Shown piece after piece: positions 38,357-46,916 of a DNA stretch of 64,000 nucleotides. A program made the position numbers and the translations under genes. The stretch is from CAVTRI01 sp963737075 (GTDB taxonomy: Bacteria > Actinomycetota > Acidimicrobiia > Acidimicrobiales > Palsa-688): contig CAVTRI010000001.1 in assembly GCA_963737075.1 (NCBI GenBank), positions 496,001 to 560,000 on the forward strand. Reading direction: 5' to 3'. The notes beneath the pieces were generated by a model. It was not told the origin of the DNA and ran no database searches. It saw nothing but the letters and a program-made list of their open reading frames with translations. Within the stretch, counting starts at the first letter, position 1, and each line of letters opens with the position of its first letter.

Positions 38357-38905
38357 GTGATGCGCATTTACACCGGGCGAGGCGATGACGGCACGACAGG
38401 GCTGCTGTACGGCGGGAGGGTGGCCAAGGACCATCCGGTGATCGTGGCGAACGGCGCCGTCGACGAGGCGCAGGCGGCACTGGGCGCCGTCCGGGCGGAG
38501 GTGGAGCAGGGATCGGAGCTCGATGTGCTGCTGGTCCGTCTCGAGCGGGAGCTGTACGTGCTCATGGCCGAGCTGGCGACGGCGCCGGCCAACCGCCACA
38601 AGCTGACAGCCGGGCAGAGTCTCGTTGGCGCGGACATGGTCGCTGCTCTGGAGCCGGTCATCGACGAGCTGACGGAAAGGTTCCCGCCGCTCAAGGACTT
38701 CGTGATTCCCGGCCACGACCGGGTGTCGGCCGGGCTCGACGTCGCCCGCACCGTGGTTCGGCGGGCTGAGCGGCTGGCGGTGGCGGCCGCGCCCGAGGGC
38801 TCTCAGATCGGCCCGTACCTCAATCGCCTCTCCGACCTGGTGTGGACAATGGCCCGCTGGCAGGAGCACGGCGAGTCGTTGCTGTCCCGCAAGGCGGGGA
38901 CGTGA
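38357..38905 (+). CDS. PduO-type ATP:cob(I)alamin adenosyltransferase
   Basis: About 182-residue trimeric four-helix enzyme that transfers 5'-deoxyadenosine from ATP to cob(I)alamin. The N-terminal ATP loop reads YTGRGDDGTTGLLYGGRV (normally TxTGDxG), then VDEAQAALGAVRAEV. The C-terminal helices contain DVARTVVRRAERLAV and LNRLSDLVWTMARW, carrying the Arg/Asn/Arg set of the family. GTG 38357 and ATG 38360 are adjacent candidates. With metH nearby, the organism uses both methyl- and adenosyl-cobalamin. Confidence 0.93.
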   Translation: MMRIYTGRGDDGTTGLLYGGRVAKDHPVIVANGAVDEAQAALGAVRAEVEQGSELDVLLVRLERELYVLMAELATAPANRHKLTAGQSLVGADMVAALEPVIDELTERFPPLKDFVIPGHDRVSAGLDVARTVVRRAERLAVAAAPEGSQIGPYLNRLSDLVWTMARWQEHGESLLSRKAGT

Positions 38906-38948
38906 GCGAGCGGCTGGGTGCCGGGTCGGGGCCCCGCATGGTGCACCA

Positions 38949-40391
38949 ATGACAGAGCCGCCGCGGTTCAAGGTGTCGGCCCGGGTCCCGGACGGGGAGG
39001 TCGTCGTCGGGGTGCCCGTGTTCGCCGGCCGCGAAGCCGGCTCCTTGTCTCCCAGCCCCGAGCTCGACGCCCGGTTTCTGGCCAGCCGGGGCTTCGAAGG
39101 AAGGCCCGGCGAGGCGGTGGCCATGCCGGCTCGCAACGGGACGACGGTGGTGGCACTCGGAGTGGGGCCCGAGGACGCGGTGGGTCGCGACGAGTTGCGG
39201 CGGGCCGGCGCCGCTCTCGCCCGCCAGGCCGGGCCCAGCAAGACGGCCGCCACCACGCTGGCCGCCGCCGCGCGATGCCCCGACGACGTGGCTGCCGCTG
39301 TCGAAGGGATCGGCCTCGGCGCGTACCAGTTCGACGGCACCCGCCGGTCGGCCTCGCCCCGCCCGCCGCTGTCAAGCGTGGCCATCGTTGGCGGCACCTC
39401 GCTGCGGGCTCCCGTGGCCGCCGGCCGGCGGGCGGTGGAGGCCACCTGGCAGGCGCGGGACTGGGTCAACACGCCGCCCCGGCAGCTCACCCCCAGCCGC
39501 CTTGCGGAGCTGGCGTCCGCACTGGCCGCGCCTGCGGGCGTCGCCGTTGAGGTCTGGGACGGCGAACGCATTGCAGCCGAACGTCTCGGTGGCCTGGCTG
39601 CGGTCGCCGCCGGTGCGCAGGAGCCAGCGCGGCTGGTCCGCCTGGAGTGGAATCCCGGTTCGGCCAAGGCCAAGGTGGCTTTGGTTGGCAAGGGCATCAC
39701 GTTCGACTCCGGTGGGCTCTCGCTCAAGCCGGCAGCGTCGATGATGACGATGAAGAGCGACATGGCCGGGGCGGCGGCCGTGGTCACCGCCCTGGTGGCC
39801 GCCGCCCGCGCCCGCGTCCCCGTGCACGTGGTCGGGTGGGTACCGGCGACGGAGAACATGCCTGGCGGCCGGGCGCTGCACCCGGGAGATGTGTTCGTGG
39901 CCCGCAACGGCACCAGCGTCGAGGTCCTCAACACCGACGCCGAAGGCCGTCTGGTCCTTGCCGACGCCCTGTCCCTGGCCGCCGAGGAACACCCCGACGT
40001 CATCGTGGACATCGCCACCCTCACCGGCGGTCAGCGGGTCGCACTCGGCCCGGCTGTCGCCGCCGTGTTGGGATCGTCGTCAGCGCTCATCGACCGGGTG
40101 CAACGGGCGGGATCACGAGCCGGGGAGCCCACGTGGGAGCTCCCGCTCGTGGACGCCTATCGCAAGCAGCTCGACTCCGAGGTGGCCGACCTGCGCAACG
40201 TGACCGGCGAGGCGGCGGCGTCGACCATCATGGCGGCGCTCTTTCTGCAGGAATTCACCGGCGGGCTGCCGTGGGCGCATCTCGACATCGCGGCGCCAAG
40301 CTGGGCCGGTGCCGACGACGGCTGGCTCACCAAGGGCGCGACCGGGTGGGGCGCCCGCACGCTTCTCGAGCTGCTCGCCGGCTGGTCTTAA
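38949..40391 (+). CDS. pepA: Leucyl aminopeptidase, M17 family
   Basis: 480-residue dizinc aminopeptidase. The catalytic C-terminal domain carries VALVGKGITFDSGGLSLKP (Lys/Asp ligands), KSDMAGAAAV and the signature NTDAEGRLVLADAL, followed by DIATLTGGQRVALG. The N-terminal macro-like domain is shorter and more divergent. The stop overlaps the convergent DsbA-like stop by two bases. Cytoplasmic peptide turnover is the expected role. Confidence 0.94.
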   Translation: MTEPPRFKVSARVPDGEVVVGVPVFAGREAGSLSPSPELDARFLASRGFEGRPGEAVAMPARNGTTVVALGVGPEDAVGRDELRRAGAALARQAGPSKTAATTLAAAARCPDDVAAAVEGIGLGAYQFDGTRRSASPRPPLSSVAIVGGTSLRAPVAAGRRAVEATWQARDWVNTPPRQLTPSRLAELASALAAPAGVAVEVWDGERIAAERLGGLAAVAAGAQEPARLVRLEWNPGSAKAKVALVGKGITFDSGGLSLKPAASMMTMKSDMAGAAAVVTALVAAARARVPVHVVGWVPATENMPGGRALHPGDVFVARNGTSVEVLNTDAEGRLVLADALSLAAEEHPDVIVDIATLTGGQRVALGPAVAAVLGSSSALIDRVQRAGSRAGEPTWELPLVDAYRKQLDSEVADLRNVTGEAAASTIMAALFLQEFTGGLPWAHLDIAAPSWAGADDGWLTKGATGWGARTLLELLAGWS

Positions 40392-41041
40392 CCCTTGGCC
40401 TTGGCCCGCTCTTCGCGCATCTTCTGGATGTGCGGCAGGTCGGGGTACGACGTCCGCTCCCGCTTCAGCTCGTGGAAGTTGGTGTTGCGCGTCAGCCAGA
40501 GCGTGTGCTGCCACAGCTCGACCGCTTCCTCGTCGGTGGGTGGCTCGCTGACGACCGGCCCGAACATGACGGGTCCCTTCCCGGCGTCGAGGCGGATGGT
40601 AGGCACCCCGAACGCCTTGGTCTCCTCGACCAGCCGCTCGTGCTCGGTGCGGACGGTGTCCCACGTGCCGGGCTCGGCGACCGCCTTGTCGTAGCGTCCC
40701 GGATCGACACCGGCTTCCTCGAGCGCCCCTCGGATCACCGACGGCTCCGACAAATCCTGCAGCTTGAAGAAGTACTGCTCGCCGAGCGCGGCATAGAAAC
40801 GGCCGCACGCCGCCTGGCCCTCTTCGGCGCGCACGGCGACCGCGGTGCGTAACGCCGGCACCGACCGGGCACGCGACGCGTCGAACTCCTCATGCGGCTT
40901 GTCGAAGTGGTTCAGCTCCAGGCTGAACACTCCCCACTGCAACTCGAGAATCCCGAGGTCCTGCAACCGCAGGGCCCACCGCGAGGTCTGGTAGCACCAG
41001 GGGCAGAGAGGGTCGAAGCTGAACTGCACCACGTCGGGCAT
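40388..41041 (-). CDS. DsbA/FrnE-like thioredoxin-fold protein
   Basis: 217 residues with DPLCPWCYQTSRWALRL at 10-26, a CPWC active site on a thioredoxin fold, an inserted helical domain, and FGVPTIRLDAGKGPVMFGP containing the cis-Pro loop. No signal peptide, so cytoplasmic. Related proteins are polyketide-type isomerases, mycothiol-dependent reductases or 2-hydroxychromene carboxylate isomerases. It follows the acyl-CoA dehydrogenase by nine bases. Confidence 0.88.
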   Translation of the reverse strand: MPDVVQFSFDPLCPWCYQTSRWALRLQDLGILELQWGVFSLELNHFDKPHEEFDASRARSVPALRTAVAVRAEEGQAACGRFYAALGEQYFFKLQDLSEPSVIRGALEEAGVDPGRYDKAVAEPGTWDTVRTEHERLVEETKAFGVPTIRLDAGKGPVMFGPVVSEPPTDEEAVELWQHTLWLTRNTNFHELKRERTSYPDLPHIQKMREERAKAKG

Positions 41042-41050
41042 GGATCCTCC

Positions 41051-42376
41051 TCAGGCGTTGACGGCGATCTGATCGAGATACTCGGCGAACTTCGCCTCCG
41101 CGGCCTTGCGGCGGGTCGGCACGTGCTCGGTCGGCACCTCGGCCGGCCGGTAGCTCTTCAGGATCTGGCGGGCGACGGTCACCTTGTGCACCTCGTCGGG
41201 TCCGTCGTAGATCCGGGCCGCCCGGGCCGCCCGGTACATGCCTTCGAGCGGCAGGTCCGTCGTGTACCCGAGCGAGCCGTTGATCTGGATGGCCCGGTCG
41301 ATGACTTCCAGCAATACCTTGGCGCCCCACCACTTGATGGTGGCGATCTCGACCCGGGCGTCGGCGTAGTGCCGTCCGGCCGCGTGCAGCTGGTCCATCG
41401 TCCACGCCGCGTGCAATGTCAGCAGCCGGGCGGCTTGCATGTCCGCGTAGCTCTGGGCCACCCAGTCCTGGATCATTTGCTTGTCGGCCAGCAGCGAGCC
41501 CTGCACGGTGCGCGACAGCGCCCGCTCGCACAGCATGTCGAACGCCCGCCGGCTCTGGCCCAACCAACGCATGGCGTGGTGGATGCGCCCGGGACCGAGC
41601 CGCTGCTGGGCCAGGGCGAACCCGTCGCCCGGCTGGCCGACCATGTTGTCCTTCGGAACCCGTACGTTCTCGTACAGGATCTCTGCGTGGCCACCCGGTT
41701 CGCCGGTGCGGTGATCGGGCTCCGCCATGGTGGGCACGTCGCGCAGGATGTTGACCCCGGGCGTGGAGGTGGGGACGACGATCATCGAGAACGACCGGTA
41801 CGGGTTGGCGTCGGCGTCCAGGTTGGTCTTGCACATCACGATCAGGAAGTCCGCGACTGACACGTTGGAGCTGAACCACTTGTGGCCGTCGATCACCCAT
41901 TCCTCCCCGTCGAGCACGGCCTGGGTGGTGATCAACGTGGGATCGGCTCCGGCTCCGGGTTCGGTCATGGAAAAGCACGAGCGGAGCGTGCCGTCGAGCA
42001 GTGGCTGCATCCAGCGTTGCTTCTGCTCCTCCGTTCCCCCGATGGCCAGCAGCTCCGCATTGCCACTATCGGGGGCGTTGTTGCCGAAGATCGACGGGGC
42101 GTACCCGCACTGCCCCAGGATCTCGTGCATCAGGCCCAGCTTTACCTGGCCGAACCCTTTTCCTCCCATGTCCGGGGGCAGGTGCGCGGCCCACAAGCCC
42201 TGGCGCTTCACCTCCGTCTTCAGCGGCTCAGTGAGGCGCTTGAACGCGTCCGATCCGCCCGGCTGGCGCCACCGATCCGCGAGGGTCTCGAGGGGGATGA
42301 TCTCCTCCCGGACGAAGCGGCGCATCCAGGCCAACTTCTCCTCGAACTCCGGCTCGGTCGAAAAGTCCCACACCAT
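41051..42376 (-). CDS. Acyl-CoA dehydrogenase
   Basis: 441-residue FAD enzyme. CFSMTEPGAGADPTLITT and WVIDGHKWFSSNVS form the FAD/substrate middle domain; RIHHAMRWLGQSRRAFDML and QINGSLGYTTDLPLEGMYR with RIYDGPDEVHKVTVAR lie in the C-terminal helical domain. The length and RMLA-like segments resemble the ACAD10/11-like or FadE-type group used for medium or branched chains. It is transcribed toward the DsbA-like gene. Confidence 0.93.
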   Translation of the reverse strand: MVWDFSTEPEFEEKLAWMRRFVREEIIPLETLADRWRQPGGSDAFKRLTEPLKTEVKRQGLWAAHLPPDMGGKGFGQVKLGLMHEILGQCGYAPSIFGNNAPDSGNAELLAIGGTEEQKQRWMQPLLDGTLRSCFSMTEPGAGADPTLITTQAVLDGEEWVIDGHKWFSSNVSVADFLIVMCKTNLDADANPYRSFSMIVVPTSTPGVNILRDVPTMAEPDHRTGEPGGHAEILYENVRVPKDNMVGQPGDGFALAQQRLGPGRIHHAMRWLGQSRRAFDMLCERALSRTVQGSLLADKQMIQDWVAQSYADMQAARLLTLHAAWTMDQLHAAGRHYADARVEIATIKWWGAKVLLEVIDRAIQINGSLGYTTDLPLEGMYRAARAARIYDGPDEVHKVTVARQILKSYRPAEVPTEHVPTRRKAAEAKFAEYLDQIAVNA

Positions 42377-42437
42377 GGCGTGCCCTCCCTTTCGTGGTCC
42401 GACGCTACCCGCCGGCGCCGGCTAACGTCCCAGCCCC

Positions 42438-42530
42438 GGAGGTGTCAGGGCACCTGGTGGGCTCCACCGCCTTCAAAGCGGCTGGCTGCGGCGACCCCGC
42501 AGCGGCGGGTTCGATTCCCGTCCACCTCCG
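42438..42530 (+). tRNA. selC: tRNA-Sec (anticodon UCA)
   Basis: 93-nt selenocysteine tRNA. Acceptor 5' strand GGAGGTG pairs with CACCTCC; discriminator G at 42530; CCA is not encoded. The anticodon loop CTTCAAA holds UCA at 42473-42475. The long variable arm is GCTGCGG..CCGCAGC (7 bp), and the T arm contains GGTTCGATTCC. The extended acceptor/T helix, long variable arm and UCA identify tRNA-Sec rather than a serine tRNA. It heads the selA-selB-selD locus. Confidence 0.97.
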
Positions 42531-42568
42531 CTACTGCCGGCCGGCCCGGCACCCCGGGCAGCGAGCCG

Positions 42569-42823
42569 TTATTTCATTGCTTGGCGGGCCATCGACACGA
42601 ACGCGGAGCTGATGCTCTGCACCATCTCGGCCTGGGTGTTAGCCATGTCGGACACGAAGTCCAGCGGGCTGGCGCTGGCGACCCTCTTCTGCAGGTCGAG
42701 CCAGGCGGCGAGGTTCTTCTCATAGGCGTCGAGCGCCATGGAGCCGGACTGCTTCGCCATGTCGATGACCTGCTCGTTGAGCTCGCGGATGCGGTTGATG
42801 CTGGCTTCAGCGTCGCTGGGCAT
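42569..42823 (-). CDS. Small phasin-like helical protein
   Basis: 84 residues, almost entirely amphipathic helix: SINRIRELNEQVIDMAKQSG, then LAAWLDLQKRVASASPLDFV and AEMVQSISSAFVSMARQAMK. The pattern resembles phasins or short lipid-granule-associated proteins, but homology is not certain. It is antisense to the flanking tRNA-Sec and selA genes, and is probably an independent unit inserted between them. Confidence 0.72.
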   Translation of the reverse strand: MPSDAEASINRIRELNEQVIDMAKQSGSMALDAYEKNLAAWLDLQKRVASASPLDFVSDMANTQAEMVQSISSAFVSMARQAMK

Positions 42824-42893
42824 GAGTCTGCCTCTCTGTCAGGTGTGTGGACACTCCGAACGCTAGACCCACCAGGCCTACGCTGCCGGATTG

Positions 42894-44162
42894 ATGGAGG
42901 AGCGACCGCCGTCTGTCGACCGCCTGGCCCGGGACATGGCCGGCACGGGGCTGCCGCACCCGATGCTGGTAGATGCCGCCCGAGTGGCGGTGTCACAGGG
43001 CGACCCTGATACGGCAGCCGAGCGGGCAACGGCAGAGGCGGCCGGTGCCGCCCGCCGCTTGTTGCGGCCCGTCGTCAACGCGACCGGCGTTCTCCTGCAC
43101 ACCAACCTCGGTCGCGCCCCGCTGGCCGTCGCCCGGCCGGCCGGCTACTCCAATCTGGAGCTCGACCTGGCAACCGGCTCCCGCGGCGACCGGCGCGCCC
43201 ACGCCGCCGCCCTGCTCGCCCACGCGTGCGGGGCACCCGCCGCCCTGGTCGTCAACAACGGCGCAGGCGCGGTGCTGTTGGCGCTCGCCGCCCTCGGCGC
43301 CGGGCGGGAGGTCGTGGTGAGCCGCGGCGAGCTGGTGGAGATCGGCGGGGGTTTCCGGATCCCCGAGGTGCTGGAAGTGTCAGGCGCCCGCCTCCGGGAA
43401 GTGGGGACCACCAACCGGACTCGCCTGGCTGACTACGAACGGGCGCTCGGCGACGAGACCGCGTTGCTCCTCAAAGTGCATACCTCCAACTACCGCATCA
43501 GCGGCTTCAGCGAGGCGGTGGCGGTGGCCGAGCTCGCCGGACTGCACGCGGAGCTGCCGGTCGTGGCCGATCTCGGCTCCGGCCTGCTCGATGCCGCCTG
43601 CCCGTGGCTGGCCGGCGGCCCGCCACCGTGGCTCGTCGGCGAGCCCGCGGTCCGCCAGACGCTCGCCGCCGGTGCGGCCCTGGTGACCTTCAGCGGGGAC
43701 AAACTGCTTGGCGGCCCCCAGGCGGGCGTCGTTGCCGGCAATGCCGACCTCGTGGCCCGCTGCGGCCGCCACCCGCTGGCCCGGGCGCTGCGACCCGGGG
43801 GGCTGGTGCTCGAAGCCCTGCAGGACGTTGCCATGGCCTACCTGCGCCGTGACGCCGGCACCACGGTGCCGTTGTGGCGGATGGCAACCGTTCCGGTCGC
43901 CGAGCTGCGCGAACGGGCGCACCGCCTGGGCACGGGAGAGGTCGTCGACTGCGCGTCAGTGACAGGCGGCGGCACGCTCCCCGGCGTGACCATCCCGTCG
44001 GCGGGAGTGGCCATCCCCGGTGACGTCACTGCGGCGCTGCGGGCCTGGGATCCGCCGGTGATCGCGCGCGTGACTGAGAGACAGACCGTCCTCGACCTGC
44101 GCACGGTCCGCCCCGACCAGGACGACGTGGTCGCTGCGGCCGTCGCGGCCGCGCACCCATGA
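42894..44162 (+). CDS. selA: L-seryl-tRNA(Sec) selenium transferase
   Basis: 422-residue PLP enzyme that converts seryl-tRNA-Sec to selenocysteyl-tRNA-Sec using selenophosphate. VINATGVLLHTNLGRAPL-like sequence at 61-78, then GTTNRTRLADYERAL, LLLKVHTSNYRISGF and the PLP-binding lysine at 270 in TFSGDKLLGGPQAG. ATG 42894 is used; a TTG lies immediately before it. Its stop overlaps the selB start (ATGA). Slightly shorter than the E. coli enzyme (463 aa), mostly in the N-terminal domain. Confidence 0.96.
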   Translation: MEERPPSVDRLARDMAGTGLPHPMLVDAARVAVSQGDPDTAAERATAEAAGAARRLLRPVVNATGVLLHTNLGRAPLAVARPAGYSNLELDLATGSRGDRRAHAAALLAHACGAPAALVVNNGAGAVLLALAALGAGREVVVSRGELVEIGGGFRIPEVLEVSGARLREVGTTNRTRLADYERALGDETALLLKVHTSNYRISGFSEAVAVAELAGLHAELPVVADLGSGLLDAACPWLAGGPPPWLVGEPAVRQTLAAGAALVTFSGDKLLGGPQAGVVAGNADLVARCGRHPLARALRPGGLVLEALQDVAMAYLRRDAGTTVPLWRMATVPVAELRERAHRLGTGEVVDCASVTGGGTLPGVTIPSAGVAIPGDVTAALRAWDPPVIARVTERQTVLDLRTVRPDQDDVVAAAVAAAHP

Positions 44163-45898
44163 GGGTCATCGCCACCGCCGGGCATGTCGACCACGGCAAG
44201 TCGACGCTCGTGCGCGCCCTGACCGGCGTCGACCCCGACCGACTCGCAGAGGAGAAGGCCCGGGGCCTCACCATCGACCTCGGTTTCGCGGCCACTGTTC
44301 TGCCGTCCGGCGAGGAAGTCGGCTTTGTCGACGTCCCCGGTCATCACCGCTACGTCCCCAACATGCTGGCGGGTGTGGGCGCGGTCGACGCCTGCGTGCT
44401 CGTCGTCGCTGCCAACGAAGGCTGGAAGCCTCAGTCCGAGGAGCACCTGCGCATCCTCGAGCTGCTCGGCGTCGGTCACGGTCTCGTCGCCCTGACCAAG
44501 GTGGACGGCCTGGACGGAGACGACCGCGAGCTGGCCGTCATGGAGCTGCGGGACCGGCTGGCCGGGACGTTTCTCGCCAGCGCCGACGTCGTCGAAGTCG
44601 ACGCGCCCGCGGGAGTCGGGATGGAAGCGCTGCGAGCCGCCCTGGACCGCCTGGCGGCGGCCACGCCCGCGGCCGCCGACCGGGGACGGCCGCGGTTGTG
44701 GGTGGACCGGTCGTTTTCCCGGCCCGGCGCGGGGACGGTGGTGACCGGCACGCTGACCGGAGGCGCCGTGGCGTTGGGGGACGAGCTCGCCGTGCTGCCC
44801 GGGAGCCGGCGTGGACGTGTTCGCGGGCTGCAGACACATCATCATCCCCTGGAGGTGGCGACGCCGGGCCGACGGCTGGCGGTCAACCTGGCCGGGCTCG
44901 GCCACGACCAGGCACGCCGCGGGGACGCGGCGGTGCGGCCCGGTCAGTGGCACCAGGCGTCTGTGCTCGACGCCGAGCTGCGGGTGCTGGCCGGGCTCGA
45001 TCACGCGGTGTCGCGACGGGGGGCGTACGTCGCCTATCTCGGCACCGCGGAAGTACCGGTGCGCCTGCGGCTGCTGGGGCGCGTCGACGAAATCCCGCCC
45101 GGGGACAAGGGCCTGGTCCGGCTGTGGTTGGCGGGCGGGATGCGGCTGCCGCTCGTGCCCGGAGACCGCTACGTCCTGCGTGAATCCGGCCGCGCCGAGA
45201 CCGTTGGCGGCGGGGAAGTTCTCGACGTGGCGCCGATGTTGCCTGCGGGCCGGGCGGCGCCCTCACGGTCGGTCACGCGCGTCGTGGGCGAACGGGGCTG
45301 GGTGGACGCCGCCGAGCTCGACCGGTTGACCGGTGAGCGCATCCCGCCAACGCTCGGTCGCTGGGTCGTCGCCCCCAACGCGCTGTGGGCGGCTGTACAG
45401 GCGATCCGGGGCGCGTGTGCGTCGGCCGGGTCGGCCGGCGTCGACCTCGCAGCACTCGACGATCGCCGACGGGCGGTCGTCGCGGCTGGGATTGAAGGGA
45501 TCGAAGTCGCCGACGGGCGCGTCTACCAGGAAGGCCTGGCTCCCCGGGGCTTGTCTGAGGGCGCCCAGCGGGTGCTCGCGGCGCTCGAGAGAGGCGCCTT
45601 CGCCCCTCCCGATATACCGCAGAGCGATCGGGCGGCGCTGCGAGAGCTCCAGAGGACCGGCCAGGCCGTCGAGGCCGGCGACGTGTGGTTCGCGTCGAAG
45701 GCCGTGAACGACGCCGCCGCGATGGCCGCCCGGCTGCTGGCCGCGCACCCGGAGGGGTTTACCGTCGGCCAGGCGCGCGACGCGCTGGGCATTACTCGCA
45801 AACACGCCCTGCCCCTGCTCGGCTGTCTCGACCGGGCGGGGATCACGCGGCGCACTGGCGATCTGCGGGTGGCGGGGCCACGCCTGCCTCCGCCGTGA
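44159..45898 (+). CDS. selB: Selenocysteine-specific elongation factor
   Basis: 579-residue GTPase delivering Sec-tRNA to UGA codons marked by a SECIS hairpin. It begins with GTP-binding motif TAGHVDHGKSTLVRALTG, followed by FVDVPGHHRYVPNML and ALTKVDGL. EF-Tu-like domains 2 and 3 contain RSFSRPGAGTVVTGTLTGG. The C-terminal 170 residues form winged helices ending with a segment FTVGQARDALGITRKHALPL, the mRNA-binding part. Presence of this C-terminal domain predicts recognition of a hairpin just after UGA. Confidence 0.96.
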   Translation: MRVIATAGHVDHGKSTLVRALTGVDPDRLAEEKARGLTIDLGFAATVLPSGEEVGFVDVPGHHRYVPNMLAGVGAVDACVLVVAANEGWKPQSEEHLRILELLGVGHGLVALTKVDGLDGDDRELAVMELRDRLAGTFLASADVVEVDAPAGVGMEALRAALDRLAAATPAAADRGRPRLWVDRSFSRPGAGTVVTGTLTGGAVALGDELAVLPGSRRGRVRGLQTHHHPLEVATPGRRLAVNLAGLGHDQARRGDAAVRPGQWHQASVLDAELRVLAGLDHAVSRRGAYVAYLGTAEVPVRLRLLGRVDEIPPGDKGLVRLWLAGGMRLPLVPGDRYVLRESGRAETVGGGEVLDVAPMLPAGRAAPSRSVTRVVGERGWVDAAELDRLTGERIPPTLGRWVVAPNALWAAVQAIRGACASAGSAGVDLAALDDRRRAVVAAGIEGIEVADGRVYQEGLAPRGLSEGAQRVLAALERGAFAPPDIPQSDRAALRELQRTGQAVEAGDVWFASKAVNDAAAMAARLLAAHPEGFTVGQARDALGITRKHALPLLGCLDRAGITRRTGDLRVAGPRLPPP

Positions 45899-45914
45899 TC
45901 GGTACGGTGCGGTC

Positions 45915-46907
45915 GTGGTGAATCTCACGGAATGGACCTCGTGCGGCGGCTGCGCAGCCAAGTGGGGGGGCGCCCCCCTGGCCCAGCTGGTCCGCCAGCT
46001 GGCCGCGCAACAGGACCCGTCGCTGCTGATTGGCTTGGCGCCGTTCGACGACGCCGCCGTGTACCGCCTGTCGTCGGAGGTCGCGCTCGTGGCGACGACG
46101 GATTTCTTTCCCCCTCTCGTCGACGACCCCGCCGACTTCGGTGCGGTGGCGGCAGCCAACGCCTGCAGCGACGTGTGGGCCATGGGCGGGCGCGTCGTGC
46201 TCGCTCTCAACGTGGCCGCCTTCCCCGAGACACTGCCGGGGGAGGCGGTGGCCGCCATTCTGTCCGCGGCCGCCGACACGGTGGCGCTCGCCGGGGGGAC
46301 CGTCGCCGGCGGGCACACCATCCGCTCGGAAGAGCCGATCTTCGGGCTGGCCGTCCAGGGTGTCGTGCACCCGGAGCGCGTGTGGGCCAAAGCCGGCGCC
46401 CGGCCTGGCGACCGGCTGGTCCTGTCGAAGCCGCTCGGCACCGGCATCGTGCTGGCCGCCGGCGACGAGCGGGCGAAGGCAGCGGTGATCGCCGGAATGC
46501 GCACCCTCAACCGGGGCGCCGCTGACCATCTCCACCGCTTGGCCGAGGCGCCGCATGCGGTCACCGACGTCACCGGTTTCGGCCTCGTCGGGCACACGTG
46601 GGAGCTGGCCGAGCGCTCTGGCCTCACCGTTCGCCTGATGGCTGAGGCCCTTCCCTTCTACCCGGGCGCGCTCGACGCCGCTGAACAAGGGGTACGCACG
46701 GGGGGCGACGCTCGCAACCGCGCCTATCTCGCCGACCGGTTTGTGAGCCGCGCCCCGCAGGCCGTCGAGGCGCTGGCCGTAGACCCCCAGACCTCGGGCG
46801 GCCTGCTGGCGGCCGTCGGAGCCGCCGGCGCCGAGTCCTTGGTCGACCAGGGGTGGTCGGAGGTGGGCGAAGTCATCGCCGGACCCACCCGGGTCGTGCT
46901 GGAGTAG
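45915..46907 (+). CDS. selD: Selenophosphate synthetase
   Basis: 330-residue enzyme making selenophosphate from selenide and ATP. The N-terminus TEWTSCGGCAAKWGG carries the catalytic Cys (10) and Lys (16) region; this copy uses Cys, not Sec. Further family blocks are FDDAAVYRL, ATTDFFPPLVDDPADFG, AANACSDVWAMGG and TDVTGFGLVGHTWE. GTG 45915 follows selB by 16 bases and the stop lies nine bases before the first selenoprotein start. Confidence 0.95.
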   Translation: MVNLTEWTSCGGCAAKWGGAPLAQLVRQLAAQQDPSLLIGLAPFDDAAVYRLSSEVALVATTDFFPPLVDDPADFGAVAAANACSDVWAMGGRVVLALNVAAFPETLPGEAVAAILSAAADTVALAGGTVAGGHTIRSEEPIFGLAVQGVVHPERVWAKAGARPGDRLVLSKPLGTGIVLAAGDERAKAAVIAGMRTLNRGAADHLHRLAEAPHAVTDVTGFGLVGHTWELAERSGLTVRLMAEALPFYPGALDAAEQGVRTGGDARNRAYLADRFVSRAPQAVEALAVDPQTSGGLLAAVGAAGAESLVDQGWSEVGEVIAGPTRVVLE

Positions 46908-46916
46908 CGTTCTCCC